From the NCBI GenBank assembly GCA_018902385.1, contig JABSSW010000027.1, positions 248,001 to 312,000 on the forward strand: a stretch of 64,000 nt of DNA, in the 5' to 3' direction. Below are positions 46,896 to 58,598 of the stretch, piece by piece. The position numbers were made by a program, and so were the translations under genes. This DNA comes from Physcia stellaris. Its lineage: Eukaryota; Ascomycota; Lecanoromycetes; Caliciales; Physciaceae. The notes beneath the pieces were generated by a model. The model searched no databases, was not told the DNA's origin, and saw only the letters and a program-made list of their open reading frames with translations. Position 1 is the first letter of the stretch. The number at the start of each line of letters is the position of its first letter.

Positions 46896-47337
46896 TCACA
46901 GCTTCGAGGTCGTTCGCGACAGTATCCTTCGAAGCCCAGCTCTGAAAGCTGGAGGCATACCTTCTACAGCTGGCCTATTCTTCTCTCTATCCACAAAAAC
47001 ATGCGTGAAACTCCCAACAGCCCTGACATCTTCGGTGTCTCGACCAAAGACGCCTACTTCGTAGACTACACTTGCTTTCCCTAATTTGTTGACACGGAGC
47101 GCTAGATCTACAACTGAAGGAAAAGCCACGGAACCGAAGAAGTCACAATGAGAATGAACAACCAAACCAATTTGCGTCGAAGTCGGTGGTTGTAGGCCAC
47201 AATGTTCAATGAGATACGCGTTGATGACCGAATCGAAACTTTTCGGATTTAGTGAGGTGCATCAAAGAATCGAAGATTTGGCGTACAGAAAGCTATAAAC
47301 GCTGTTGTTCATATGATCATACATATCGTTGTCGGAC
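46896..47337 (-). CDS. Hotdog-fold thioesterase (4HBT type), 5' end unresolved
   Basis: Acyl-CoA thioesterase-like protein of the 4-hydroxybenzoyl-CoA thioesterase superfamily. Two exons are clear: 47337-47287 and 47238-46896, with a 48-nt intron (GTACGC..AAAAG) splitting a Leu codon. They encode SDNDMYDHMNNSVYSF, the hotdog active-site region with the catalytic-type Asp. Then come FDSVINAYLIEHCGL, VVHSHCDFFGSVAFPSV and VGSFTHVFVDR, all family features. The end is normal (stop 46898-46896). Exon 1 begins at an AG acceptor (47338), so at least one upstream coding exon is expected, yet the open frame just upstream does not join in phase. An in-frame ATG at 47324 could give a shortened protein. 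The LINE starts only about 270 bp upstream and may have cut or displaced the first exon. Confidence 0.75.
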
Positions 47338-47592
47338 CTAAGGAGAATCAGTCACTCCGGTGATGGAAACGAGCTCGAAACCTGAGAGCCTACCATCTGG
47401 TTCTGTACTCCAAATGAAAGGCATAATCGCTTCTTCGGCGCGCTTTAAGTTCCAAGTCGGCCATACTTGTTCTCTAAACCCCTTTTTCAGGAAGAAGTGA
47501 GCATGCCGGCGAGTCAATGCTGTAGATGCTAAACCATACCTTAAAACAACTACATCACGCTCAAATCTAGTTTTTGAAATCCACACCCACAA
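47338..47592 (-). CDS. Hypothetical frame upstream of the thioesterase
   Basis: An 84-codon frame with normal, coding-like composition (MWVWISKTRFERDVVVLRYG at the start, then HAHFFLKKGFREQVWPTW and AIMPFIWSTEPDG). I do not recognise the family. GT sites after GAACCAGATG or CTCTCAG could be donors to the thioesterase acceptor at 47338, but each leaves the reading frame one base off. It is either a separate gene truncated by the LINE or the first exon of the thioesterase with a frame defect. Confidence 0.4.
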   Translation of the reverse strand: MWVWISKTRFERDVVVLRYGLASTALTRRHAHFFLKKGFREQVWPTWNLKRAEEAIMPFIWSTEPDGRLSGFELVSITGVTDSP

Positions 47593-48599
47593 CCACGCTT
47601 AAACTTTGCAATAATCGCGTCAAATTACTCATTAAGCCCATAGCTATCGATTCATTCAAATTTGAAGTTCATAACTGCAAAAATGAAAAAAGCGTTTGAA
47701 TTGACGTGCATTTGAGCAAAACGTACTCAAAATCCATTCATGAACACGCAATTCAATTACGCTTTGAATTCGCAAATATCGCGTCGATTTACGCGTCAAA
47801 AAACGTCTCGAACACGTTTAAATATGTAATCGAAACTTTGAAAAAATTTTACGATTCGCTGTTCGAAAAATTTCTCAATCAATTCGAAACAAACAAGATT
47901 TTGACAAACACGCAAACGAAATTTGAACGTATTATCATTGCAATCAAGCATCAAATTTACGAACAAACTCGAGTTCTCGAAAATCTCGTTAACGCTGACT
48001 TTCAAACAGAAAATCCGATCGACAAATTTCTGAAAATCGAGCACGACGCGTCCGAAATTCGACTTCTGATTAAAATACAAAAAAAACACAACGTTGAAAC
48101 GTATCACGCAATGAAAAAAATTCTCATATGTCAGAAAATCAACGAACGAATCACATTGAACACTATCATTTTCAAGTCACAGACACTTTTCGACTCTACT
48201 CACAAGAAAACGAATCAATGAACATCAATTGTCGTCGTTCATCAATTGAAAAGCGACGACATGAAAATGTTCACTCGCTTTCACGAAAAGATGAAAATTT
48301 TTTTGAGAGACAAAGAATGATTTCAAATGTTTGAAATTATGACAAAACTTCATTTACTCATTTTCGAAATGATAATGAAGCTTCATACGTGTGAAAAATT
48401 TCAACTCGATCACGAGATCGCTTTTCATTTGAAAACGTTTAAACAACATCTGTACAATCAAAACAGTCATTTTCGCTTCTTTAACGAATCGAAAAATGTG
48501 ATTTACGCAAAGCGACTCACGAAAAAGTCGACAAACAAAAAATTCACGTCGATGATAATGAAATTCGATTCGTCAAAATTGACGAACGAAGTCGTGACA

Positions 48600-48860
48600 A
48601 AAAATCTCAATTATGCGAATAGTTTTCACGAGACGAAACGATATTTACGCAATTGCAAATTACGACAATGTTTTCGCTGTTGAGATTATAATCATTATGT
48701 TCATCAATGCTTTGTTGATTCACACAATTTTCGATGTCGAAAATGCGTTGATCATCACAACATCAAAAATGTTCGAGCAAACACAGCAAATGTGTCGTTT
48801 GTCAAAACAAGCATCAAATCACGACGAATTTTTGTTTCAAACGCAAATTTGAGCAACAGA
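48600..48860 (+). pseudogene. LINE ORF1 zinc knuckles
   Basis: In the frame reading CKLRQCFRC, a stop (TGA) is followed by DYNHYVHQCF. This gives CX2CX4HX4C with the stop occupying one spacer position, probably a former Trp. A second knuckle-like group follows (CRKCVDHHN). Multiple knuckles at the end of ORF1 are typical of Tad1-like elements. Gag-like frames upstream (47706-48683) are Asn/Glu/Lys-rich. Confidence 0.65.
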
Positions 48861-50059
48861 AACTGAATAAAATTCGAAATCTCAAAAAAATATCGTATTT
48901 TACAAAGTCGACATTCGACATTTCATTCACAAATCAAATCATTTTTTCTCGAAACAATATTAATTTTCTCATTGAAAGCATTACAACAGCACAAAAAAAG
49001 AAAAAATTAACGATCACAATTGTCAAAATCGAAATTTCGAAAAATCAAATCATTTCATCAAAAACGAACGATTTCATGAAATTTATAACGTTATTATCAT
49101 TTTCATCAATCAACATCATCATAAATTTAAACGCAATGATAGTCATGAAAAAACGCATCAGCGTTCGAATAATGATAATCGTGAAAAAAACATTTGCACG
49201 AGACAACACAAAAAAAAAGCGAAAAATTCTCAATCAATAGCTCGAAAGACTCAGAATACGAATCAGCTATCATGATTTTCAAAACAAAAAAACAATCATC
49301 GTGATCAAATCAATTCGAACCCTGTCAACGCTCTTACAAAACGAAAAAAAGTGAAAAACGATTTTGACTTTCAAAAATGTCAAGTCAACGACGCGATGAT
49401 AAATGCGTTACGATTCACAAACAACAACAATAACAACGCGATGATTCGTGCACACGAAATCACAACAAACAACAACAACAATAACATCACGATGAATCGT
49501 GCATTTTCAATTGAACAAAACAACGCGAAAGCGTTTTTATTTAACGATGCAAACAATTTCGATACAATCTTAGACGATTTCAGTTTCGGCACTCAAAACA
49601 ATTCGTTTTGTTCAATTTCGTTTCAATCATCATCAACGATTTCGACATTCGTCTCGACATTCACAGTTCGCGATTTGAATCAAATTCTCGAAAATACAAA
49701 GCGAAAAGGTTTTCGTGATGCATCAAATCAATTTTCGTTCGAAAATACTGATCAGTTTCTCGCGATTCACGTCAGAAATCTTGACGATTCGAAAAACAAT
49801 TCGTTTTGACATTCATTAAGAAAAAATCATCAACAAACAAACACGTCAGATCGAGATATCTTTCAGCAAAAGACGAATGATCAAAAAAAGCATTTTCAAA
49901 AATTCTTCGCAATGATGTTTTCACTCATTTTCGTTCATTATGATCACGATGCTCAACAAGCGAAAAATCTCGCCGATCGAAAAGCTCGCAGTGCAAACAG
50001 AAAGAACAATCATTTTCGTCAAAGTCAAAATTCGAATTCACAGAGACAGAGTTCAAGTT

Positions 50060-50870
50060 TATCGCAATCTAATCAACAACGAAAAAATTTGTCAATTCTA
50101 CAATACAACTGCAAAAACTCAAGAGACAAAGATCATGACAGCGTTTTAAAAAATTCTGACGTACTGAAACACGACATAATAGCGATACAAAAATCATGAC
50201 ACAACATTTTACAGTCGACGACTCACAACTCAATATCACAACTGTACAATCTATTTTACGCCGATCATAACGATTGCGACGAAAAAAATCACGCGTATGT
50301 TTTTTTATCAATAAACGTTTAGACATCGAACGAGTGATGTACAAAACACATTTCAAGAACGTTATTTCAATGAAAATCACGTTGAACAGCTCGAATTCGA
50401 ACTTCAAACACGTCATCAGAATTCACAACGTATACAACGAGTCAGAAACACGATTCGCGTCGACTCTGAAAACTCTCAAAACGATGTTAAAAAAGAGCAA
50501 ATCACATTTTAACAACGAAAAAGACAACTATATTCAGAATGTCGTAATTGAGAATTTTAACATTCATCATTTTCAATGAAACGGTCGCGACATCAAAGCG
50601 AACAATCGCAACGAACAATTTTTAGAATTTATCGATCAGTTCGCTCTACAGCAACACGTGTCGGTAGATTTTCATACATATCAATCGAACATTCACGATA
50701 TTTATCAAACGCTGAATTTCTGTTTCATCACGGAGAATTTGAGCGATAAATTCACAAAATGCGCAATACGAAGAAATTTGAATCACGAATTCGATCATTA
50801 TTTCATCACAATCACGTTGAACATAGAGATAACAAATGTCGAATCAAATAGATTCTTAAAATGAAAAAAC
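50060..50870 (+). pseudogene. LINE endonuclease (EEP) remnant
   Basis: Starts with LSILQYNCKNSRDK and HDIIAIQKS, the Asn and Glu(Gln) motifs at the beginning of an AP-endonuclease-like domain; the Trp after QKS (usually EPW) is a stop. It continues with SRVCFFINKRLD and NFNIHHFQ, where (G)DFNxHH is usual and Gly and Asp have become Glu and Asn. Near the end is NHEFDHYFITITL (usual SDHxPI). The order and spacing fit. Confidence 0.75.
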
Positions 50871-51689
50871 GTCGATCACGAAAAGATCGTCGAGATGTTC
50901 GACGAATTAACGAAAAATTTCAAATGAAACAAAAATCAATTCAATTTTTCGAAAAAGATCGATAATGACACAAACAAATTAATACACGTCATCGATCAAA
51001 TCATTGCAGCAAAAGTTTCACGCGCGAACATCACTCAACGATCAAAATCTGAATTCGACGACAAGTGTAAAAAACGATTTCGAAAATCCAAAAACGCAAA
51101 CGTTTGTTTCAACAATGTCAAGCGACACGAATCTCATCACATTTGATAAAAACGATCAAACAACGATACAGAAAAACTGAATATGTCAAGAAGAAGTTCA
51201 TCAAACGAACACTCATCAAAATTCACAAAAAAAAAGTGAAAAAATTCACGAAAACATGAAAAAAAGTTTTCAAACTCGTCAAGTGAATTCGCAACAAAAA
51301 AATTTTTACAAAATTTATATTTTCACTCTGATCAACAAACATGAAAAAAAGTAACGAACAAGACAAAAAAGACAAAGCATTATTGATCGAGCGCTTCTTT
51401 TTTAAACTTTCGAAAGTCGATTTTTCAAACATAGAAAAATACGAATATTCGAAATCAGTAAAATTCGAGAATTTCATCAATCACGAAATAGAAAAAGCGA
51501 TCAACGACGTGATCAACAACAAAGTTTCAAAAAACGACGAGATTCAGAATCGAGCTTTAGCATTGTTGATAAAGATCACGAAATTATTAGATATTTTTCG
51601 ACAATTTTTTCAAATTAACATCGATTACGATTATTGTTTTCAACATTTCAGACGATCGATCACGATTTGTTTTCGAAAATTCGACAAAA

Positions 51690-52260
51690 ACGATTACAAC
51701 GTCTCGAAAAATTATCGTTCGATAACATTACTATTCATCATAAAAAAAAAATTGAAATCAATATTAGTCAATCGTTTGTTCTGAACAACGAAGATTCACG
51801 ATCTTTTTTCACATTTTCACTTAGGAAATCGGAAAGACATTTTTTCAAAAGCGACAATACATGTGATAGTGAAATTAATACATAAAATTTGAGCAAAAAA
51901 AAAACGATCATCATCAAATTAATAAACGTTTCAGAAGCGTTCGACAACGTCTCACATTCACGTTTACATCACAATTTTCATAAGCGAAAAATCGACGAAA
52001 ATTATTTCGTCTGAATCGAAAGTTTCGTAGACGACAAACAAACAAAATTACGAATGTTTGACTATTTCACGAACTATATACGAACAGTCACAGAAATCTC
52101 GCAAAACTCATTTTTATTTTCGATATTATATCTGTTTTACAACGCAAATCTTCTAAAGACTTTGACGAACGAAACATTGAATTCAATAACGATAAAATAC
52201 ATCGACGACGTAAAAGTCATCGTCGAAGACAAAATTTTCGAAAAAACAATCGCAAGCTGA
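51690..52260 (+). pseudogene. LINE reverse transcriptase remnant
   Basis: Recognisable motifs in order across broken frames: NYRSITLLFIIKKKLKSIL (motif 1), NVSEAFDNVSHSRLHHNF (motif A with catalytic Asp), SILYLFYNANLLK, and YIDDVKVIVED (motif C with both catalytic Asp residues intact). The Gly and Pro positions normally found between them are replaced. Confidence 0.8.
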
Positions 52261-53089
52261 CAATTCTTCACGAACGCGTTAAAAATTGAACGAGAAAACA
52301 CGCTTCGATATTCGATTTAGACAAATATCAACTGATACATTTTAGAAATAGACTTCACATTGAAAACAACGATTCGGATTTGAATTTTTCAGATTTCGAC
52401 AAACTCATCAAAATCACGAAAAATTGTAAATATCTCGACGTTATATTAGACAAGCGACTTAAATTTCACAAGCATTTTCGCGATATGAAAAAAAATCATC
52501 GCGAAACTCAGCGCATTACAAGCTTTCATCGACTCGACATGAGAAATAAGTATGAACGACATGCGTACTATTGAATTACAGTTTTATCGTTATTTCTTTA
52601 TTGCGTCACAGTATGATACATTTTTTTCGAAAAATTTGATTACAAAATGCAACAAAAACAGACATTCAAAACTCTTAAAAACGTTCAGAAAAAAACGATT
52701 CAAATCATAAAAAAAATTTTCAAAATCACGTCGAACGTCGCGTTAAATGTGAAATTTCATTTGAAATCAATAAACATAATTTTTGAACATCATTTCATCA
52801 ACATCATGTTCAAAATGATGATTAATCGCATTTACGACGAAATATTTCGAATCAAATCGAGCATTTTTTCGACGAATTTCAGCATCAACGAACAAAATTC
52901 TCGTTTCGTACAGTTAAATTTTCTCAAGAAATTCGAAGTCAAATATCAAATCATTTGCGATCAGTTTCTATTTCGGCTTGAACAGCGATGCGCATACGTG
53001 TAATTTTCGTGATGATTATTTATCGTCATACATATCGAGAATGACGAGAAAAAGAAAGAAAAATCATCGAGATTCATGATCACATTCTA

Positions 53090-53560
53090 AACGATTCAAA
53101 CAACATCATAATTTACATCGATGACAGCGACATCAATAACACGATCGAGATCGCGACAGTATGAACGATAAAAATAAATGATGAAAAATTGACGCGCGTT
53201 TCAGTTTACAACAAAACGACACTAATAGACGCGATGCACGAATACACAGTTTATTTTGAAAACTATACGACATTCTCATGATTTTCGAGTTAGTCAAAAC
53301 AAACGAATACTTGAACGATGACGAATCAATACACATTTTCGTCGACAATCAGGCAGCGCTATTCGCTTGTCACAGATCAAAACATGATTCGGATCAATAC
53401 ATATTGAAAAAGATAATGAAATTGCATCGCGAGCTTCGCGCCAGACACAACATTACTTTTCATTGAGTTTTCGTTCACATAGATGTTTCGAGCAACGAAT
53501 TGACAGACGTAATGACAAAGAAAACGACGAAATGAAAAAAAAAATGAGAATGATACAGTC
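53090..53560 (+). pseudogene. LINE RNase H remnant
   Basis: Begins IIYIDDSDIN (normally a YTDGS-type motif) and continues with a Glu/Asp region and IHIFVDNQAALFACHRS, the Asp-containing motif of LINE RNase H. It ends with VSSNELTD, matching the GNExAD-type motif. This is the last recognisable domain of ORF2; a short C-terminal zinc-like stretch (CNCDEMKNVQHALLQC) follows near 53825. Confidence 0.7.
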
Positions 53561-55540
53561 TTTCGATTTTTCGAATTTTCATATTTTGATTTCGACATCG
53601 ATGTTTCGCGTCAAACGATAAACAGAAAAAAAATGAATAAACGAGTGAACGAAAAACAAACACGAACGAATATTTTATAAATTGTGTGAATGTTTCACGA
53701 AAAGAAATTTAGACAAATTCAAAGATTTGAAAAAATTTCAAGTTTTCGTTCTCGTTCAGCTTAGAATCGAAAAAATCAATTTGATCAATTATCAATATAG
53801 AATCGAAAAAGCGAACAGCAAACGCTGCAATTGCGACGAAATGAAAAACGTGCAACATGCGCTGTTGCAGTGTTTCAAATGAACAAAACTTAAAAACGAA
53901 ATTTACGAAACAAAATTTGAAATTGACATCAAAAAATTTTTAGATGATTCGACATTAATCAAATTGATCACAGCATTCGTGATAAAATCAGATTTGTTAT
54001 CTCAATTTCGCAATTGCACAATGAAATTGTCGAAATTTCAAAACACGAAATTTTCGACTTTTAAACAGACATTGAGTGAATTTTTTGAAGTAATAGATTT
54101 CGACTCAGCATTTTCGAAATATGATTCATGATCAAATTTCGAGTGAATGCAAAAAAAAACGAAACAATAAAAATTAGTTTTCACATGCACATTGTCATTG
54201 ACGCGATCGAGAACGTGAAAGACTTTTGTATTTTTTTCGCCCGAAAAATGACTGGAGAAATTTGAATCGAAAATGAAACAAAAAACGAAACGTCGACTCA
54301 CAAACATTCTCGAATAACGAAGTCAATGTGAAATGCGAAAAAAATTGAAAAATCAACATTATTTGTTTTCGAAATGCAGAAGATTGAAACGAATTTTCAC
54401 GACAACGAAAATTGAATAAACGAATCAAATAATCAATTTTCAAACGAATCGAACAATCAGTTTTTTCAAAATATAAATGATTGAATGAACAATTTGAATT
54501 TTAATTTTCAAACAGCATATAAATTCTCATTCAACAATTTCACGATATTATCAATTTTCACATTTCGACATTTCATTTGCTTCTTCTATTTTATCACACT
54601 TAATTTATATTTAGTTATCGACACAGCGTTGTTTCATCATTTCTCATCACTTCAATTTGTTTTCACGACGTTTTTCATCAATTTCTCAAGTCACGAACGA
54701 TTCATTCAAAATGTTTGATCAATGATTTCGGAATCGTTTACACAACATAAACTTCATCACGCTTGAAAATGTGATAAAGTTTTTCGAATCGAAAATGAAA
54801 AAAGAATCGACGATATTTGTGAACGACGACATCAAAGACAAGTTTTACATCAACATGAAATTTTGACGTGATTTGATATCAATATTTCGAAAATACATCA
54901 ACGACGTTTTCGCGAAACTAGTACTCAGATTCAATCAAAAAATAGTTTTGAATGAAAAAATCGATTTTTTTCGTCAGTTCATGAATTTCAAACGATTTCT
55001 TTCACAATCGCTCATGAAATCAATTTTCTTTTATTATCGTCGACGTGTTGAAGTTTCTCGAAATAAAATTATCAGAAAAATGAACGATATCACTAAACAA
55101 CGATACTAGCGATAGAATCTATTTGAACGTGAAAATGTTAAACGATTTGATATCGTTGCTCATCAATCGCATCGATGAGATTTTTATCATAATCAAATTC
55201 ATCATCGTCGATTTCGAATCGTTAGATTGAAAACTCTCGAAAATCGCGCAAATCAGACAAATTCAATTGAAATATTTGAAAATCACAATGATTCGTTGTC
55301 AAACGACAGAAAAATCATAAAAGCGATTCAACAGATCGTTCAGAAATCGACGAAACAAACGAAAAAATATATCAACGAGCAAACTAGCAGCTCGAGCATT
55401 TAGAAACATTCAATCAAAAACGATTCGCATTCAAACGTACAATTCAATTGATTTTGTAAAATGTTCGAATTGAAAGTCACAAACGTACACAAAAAGACGA
55501 CGTTTTTGTATTTAGTTTATAAATAGTACGATGCTTAGAC

Positions 55541-55802
55541 AGAAACGTCATAGTTAGAATCCGCATATGCCCGCAAGGGTGTGGGTCGATATATGAAGAA
55601 ACTACTACTACTACTACTACTGCTAGGCCATACCTTACACCATTGTCCACTAGTGGCTTGGCATATCTCGGCGAGTTCATGAATACATGTAATGTACTCG
55701 TAGGACCCTCGGACTTCACGCACATCTGGATACGGTGACTTCATCAAAATTCCTCCGGCTCCCTCAGCTCGAACTTTCGCATACCTTGCGAAACGGAGAA
55801 GC
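55541..55802. other. Short normal-composition strip after the LINE
   Basis: Separates the LINE from the pseudouridine synthase gene. It contains an (ACT)7 microsatellite. A reverse frame (55861-55535) overlaps the first exon of the synthase antisense and is taken as a shadow. Confidence 0.5.
55601..55621 (+). repeat. (ACT)7 microsatellite
   Basis: Seven perfect ACT units just inside the gene-bearing DNA that follows the LINE. Confidence 0.9.
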
Positions 55803-57268
55803 TTGCCACCTTTCGGTATGTCGGTTGTGGCCACAGCACAGATCAAGAGCATCGAAGGCAAGCCGGAAATCTTTAATTCACCTCCTTCAGTAGTTACAAC
55901 GCCTTGCGACCCTTGGCCTCGCCCTTACTATCTAGAAAATGGTCTCAGAAGGGTATTGCCCTACCACTACACCTATAATACTTACTGCAAAGAGCGATGG
56001 CGAGGTAGAGAGCTTCTTGACATATTTGCGACAGAATTCAGAGACAGACCATTGGAGTACTATGTAGGATAAGATAGTGCGTATCCTGAAGCAACCTGCT
56101 GATCCTTCGGCAGCAAGATGCCATAGAGCGCGGAAACGTTGTTATCAATGGCCAGAAGGCGCCCTCAATGCGGGCGCTTGTCAAGAACGGGGATGTAATA
56201 TCCCATACTTTGCATCGCCATGAGCCACCTGTGACTGCTCAGCCAATCGGAATAGTTCATGAGGATAACGATATGATTGTCATCAACAAACCTGCAGGAG
56301 TACCTGTACACCCGGCCGGGCGTTACAATTACAACTCCATTATCGAAATCATGCGAGCCGAGAGGGGCCACCAGTGGAAGCCATTGCCTTGTAATCGGCT
56401 TGATAGGCTGACAAGCGGCATTATGTTCATTGGGAAAAATTCGCAGGCTGCAGAAAAGATAAGTGCGCAGATCATGGGAAGAACGGTGAAAAAGGAGTAC
56501 GTAGCGAGAGTTCTAGGCGAATTTCCAGAAGAGGAGGTGATCTGCGAACAACCAGTTCTGCAAATTAGCCCTAAACTTGGTCTTAATCGAGCAAGAGCCA
56601 GTGGCAAAGATGCGCGGACGGTTTTCAAAAGGTTGGCCTACTATCCTCCCCGGCGAAAAGTGGACGGTAAACGAGAAGAGAAGGATACAAGAACTCAAGA
56701 TGAAAGGCTAAGGGATGAAAAATTGGCCTGGAAATCCAAGGAAGGTTATTCGATCGTTAGATGCTTCCCGCTAACTGGGCGGACTCATCAGCTCCGTGTC
56801 CACCTTCAGTATCTTGGTCATCCTATATCTAATGACCCTATTTACTGTAATCAAAGAGTTTTTGGACCTAATCTTGCAGCAGGGGACGATGCTTCGGACG
56901 ATGATGAAGATATCATTTCACGGCTTTCCAAAATGGGCAAGTCAGAGGTTGCAGAAGCTATGGCATATCATGACGAGATGATGGAGGAGTACAACAAGCG
57001 CAAGGCGGAAAAAATGACCGGCAAACTCTGCGATGTCTGTGATACACCCCTGTACAGTGACCCGGGTGTCCACGAGCTAGGAATATATCTTCATGCTAAG
57101 AGATACGCTTGCGATGAAGGTACTTGGGATTATGAAACCCCCTGGCCAGAATGGGCCATGGAGGGCGATCTGGAGAAGGTTGACATCAGAAACGCTGGCG
57201 ATGTCAAGTCAGACACTATAAAGGGTTTTGTAGATTCCTCGAAACAGATAATGGTCGTGCCGGGCTAG
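55803..57268 (+). CDS. RluA-family pseudouridine synthase (Pus8/Pus9/Rib2-like)
   Basis: RNA pseudouridine synthase; the closest fungal group modifies U32 of tRNAs in cytoplasm or mitochondria. Exons are 55803-56063 and 56114-57268 with a 50-nt intron (GTAGGA..CGGCAG), giving 471 residues from the first ATG; a second ATG lies five codons on. Exon 1 has the group's typical start, RPYYLENGLRRVLPYHYTYN. Then follow DMIVINKPAGVPVHPAGRYN, the catalytic motif CNRLDRLTSGIMFIG with its Asp, and GRTHQLRVHLQYLGHPI. A C-terminal CDVCDTPLY patch with two Cys and a later His/Cys may bind metal. It lacks the deaminase domain of true Rib2, so it is a synthase only. It converges with RPL32. Confidence 0.9.
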
Positions 57269-57570
57269 TCACATCAAACAAACATTGACCTACATCCATA
57301 TTCACTCATTCAAACTATTGAAGATTTGCTAAAGGTCACATTGCGATGTGTCCACTGTGAACCAAATTCTGTCTATTGAGGAATGTCAATTGAGCATACT
57401 ATTTAGCCATATGGCTAAATTGGTTGTGCGGGCAATTCTTCGTCACAAGATGCCTTTGGATATTCATTGCAATCCTCCTGGTATCCCTATCAAAGGACGG
57501 CTGCCAGAGTCTGCCATTGTTAAGGCACTGGCAGCCTAGTTCCGGATTCATCTACGGTCAACGACCTCCT
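57269..57570. other. Convergent 3' spacer
   Basis: About 300 bp between the stop codons of the pseudouridine synthase and RPL32, which point at each other. One short forward frame (57348-57539) shows no family resemblance. Nothing else is visible. Confidence 0.55.
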
Positions 57571-58274
57571 TCAAGCCTCCGTAGTGACTCTTGCTTTAGC
57601 ATTTGTAACCTTCACCCCCAATTGCTTTGCCTTCGCCACAATATCTACCCGCTTCCGCGACGAAACTGCATGAGATATTCTGAGAAAATGGTCAGCCGGT
57701 CTCTAAAACGATGGTATATCGATGGCAGATGCAGACGTACTCCGCTGCAAATGTCTTGTTATGCATTAAGAGGAGGTCGACGTCGGCCGGGTTATGGACA
57801 AGGAAGGCCTTGTGACCAGAAGGCATTAGATGACGGGTTTTCTTGTTGGAGCCATAGCCTATCTGTAATAAGCCCGTGAATGTCAGCCATGAATTCATAG
57901 CAAGATTTGTTCCTCTCCCCTAGTTTTAGAGTACATCTTCCTTGCCCGTTGTTTAAATTGCAGCATTCAATATCCACTGGTCTCAACCCCGAGACTAATA
58001 TAAGACGTACCGATGGCATGGCCGCCTGGCCCTTGAACCGTCTTCGTACTCGATTATCGATCCCCTTAGGCTTCCTCCAGTTCGGATCCACGCATTTGAA
58101 TCTATCGCTCTGGTGACGATTGAAACGCTTCGTGCCTAGCAATTTGTAGGTTAGCTGAACTGTGTTTCTTGATCGACAAGTGTGACAGGAGATGAACAAA
58201 GTCTCAAGGTCCGCACGAACGGCCGGGGACGTACGTTTCTTGACAATCTTGACGTTCTTCTTCGCGGGCGCCAT
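57571..58274 (-). CDS. RPL32: 60S ribosomal protein eL32
   Basis: Component of the large ribosomal subunit. Exons are 58274-58235, 58135-58011, 57862-57741 and 57679-57571, giving 131 residues, the normal length for eL32. Introns are 99, 148, 61 and 61-nt class with GTACGT donors at all three junctions. The protein is unmistakable: [20 protein letters not shown], then [20 protein letters not shown], then [38 protein letters not shown] and [20 protein letters not shown]. The first intron after KKR is a common position in ribosomal protein genes. An inverted pair of TTAGGGTT-type elements lies about 150 bp upstream. No frame defects. Confidence 0.95.
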
Positions 58275-58518
58275 CTGTAGATAGTACTTTAGTTATGTGT
58301 TGTTTCCGTGGGGACTGCACGCTTGCGCTGCTAACCTTGTCCTGTTGTGTGGTTGATCAAGCACTGTCCTGAGTCGAATAGAAAGGCAAAAAATGCCGTT
58401 CGGGGTGTGAGGCTACTCGCTTAGGGTTGCGATGGAATTGAACCCTATCACTACCTAATTCCGATCTCCCCCTGGAACGAGTGAAAGTACCGAGTACTCC
58501 GTATCAGAGCTACTTTTA
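58275..58518. promoter_or_regulatory. RPL32 promoter region
   Basis: 244 bp between the RPL32 start and the MITE. It carries the TTAGGGTT inverted pair and pyrimidine-rich sequence. No TATA box is obvious. Confidence 0.55.
58421..58447. promoter_or_regulatory. Inverted TTAGGGTT / AACCCTA pair
   Basis: TTAGGGTT at 58421-58428 and AACCCTA at 58441-58447 face each other with 12 bp between, about 150-175 bp upstream of the RPL32 ATG. Tbf1-type factors binding TTAGGG-like sites control ribosomal protein genes in some yeasts, which supports a regulatory reading. Confidence 0.65.
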
Positions 58519-58598
58519 GCGTGGAAAAGTTTCTTGCAATTTCTTGGCATCCACCTCCCGGGACCCCCCTCCCAAATTTGTATGGTAGTAACCTGAGA
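58519..58598 (+). repeat. Left terminal inverted repeat of the MITE
   Basis: Pairs with the reverse complement of about 58854-58933. It includes a C-rich run (GGGACCCCCCTCCC) that is one C longer than in the other arm. Confidence 0.85.

Larger units (their letters stand above)
47610..55540 (+). mobile_element. Tad1-like LINE (non-LTR) retrotransposon, moderately mutated
   Basis: About 7.9 kb of AT-rich plus-strand remnant with the domain order of Tad1-clade LINEs: ORF1 with several zinc knuckles, then an endonuclease/exonuclease/phosphatase domain, reverse transcriptase and RNase H. All frames are broken. It keeps more CT and AG dinucleotides than the 7.7-34.3 kb block, while CC and GG are still very rare, so the same process acted less strongly. 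Boundaries are estimated from composition. I see no LTRs, clear poly-A tail or target duplication. Confidence 0.85.

Noticed and set aside
55535-55861. Reverse-strand 109-codon frame
   Set aside because: It lies antisense to exon 1 of the pseudouridine synthase and includes the ACT microsatellite read as poly-Ser.
57792-58274. Single-exon 160-codon protein in place of RPL32
   Set aside because: The uninterrupted frame reads through introns; conserved eL32 sequence is recovered only by splicing.
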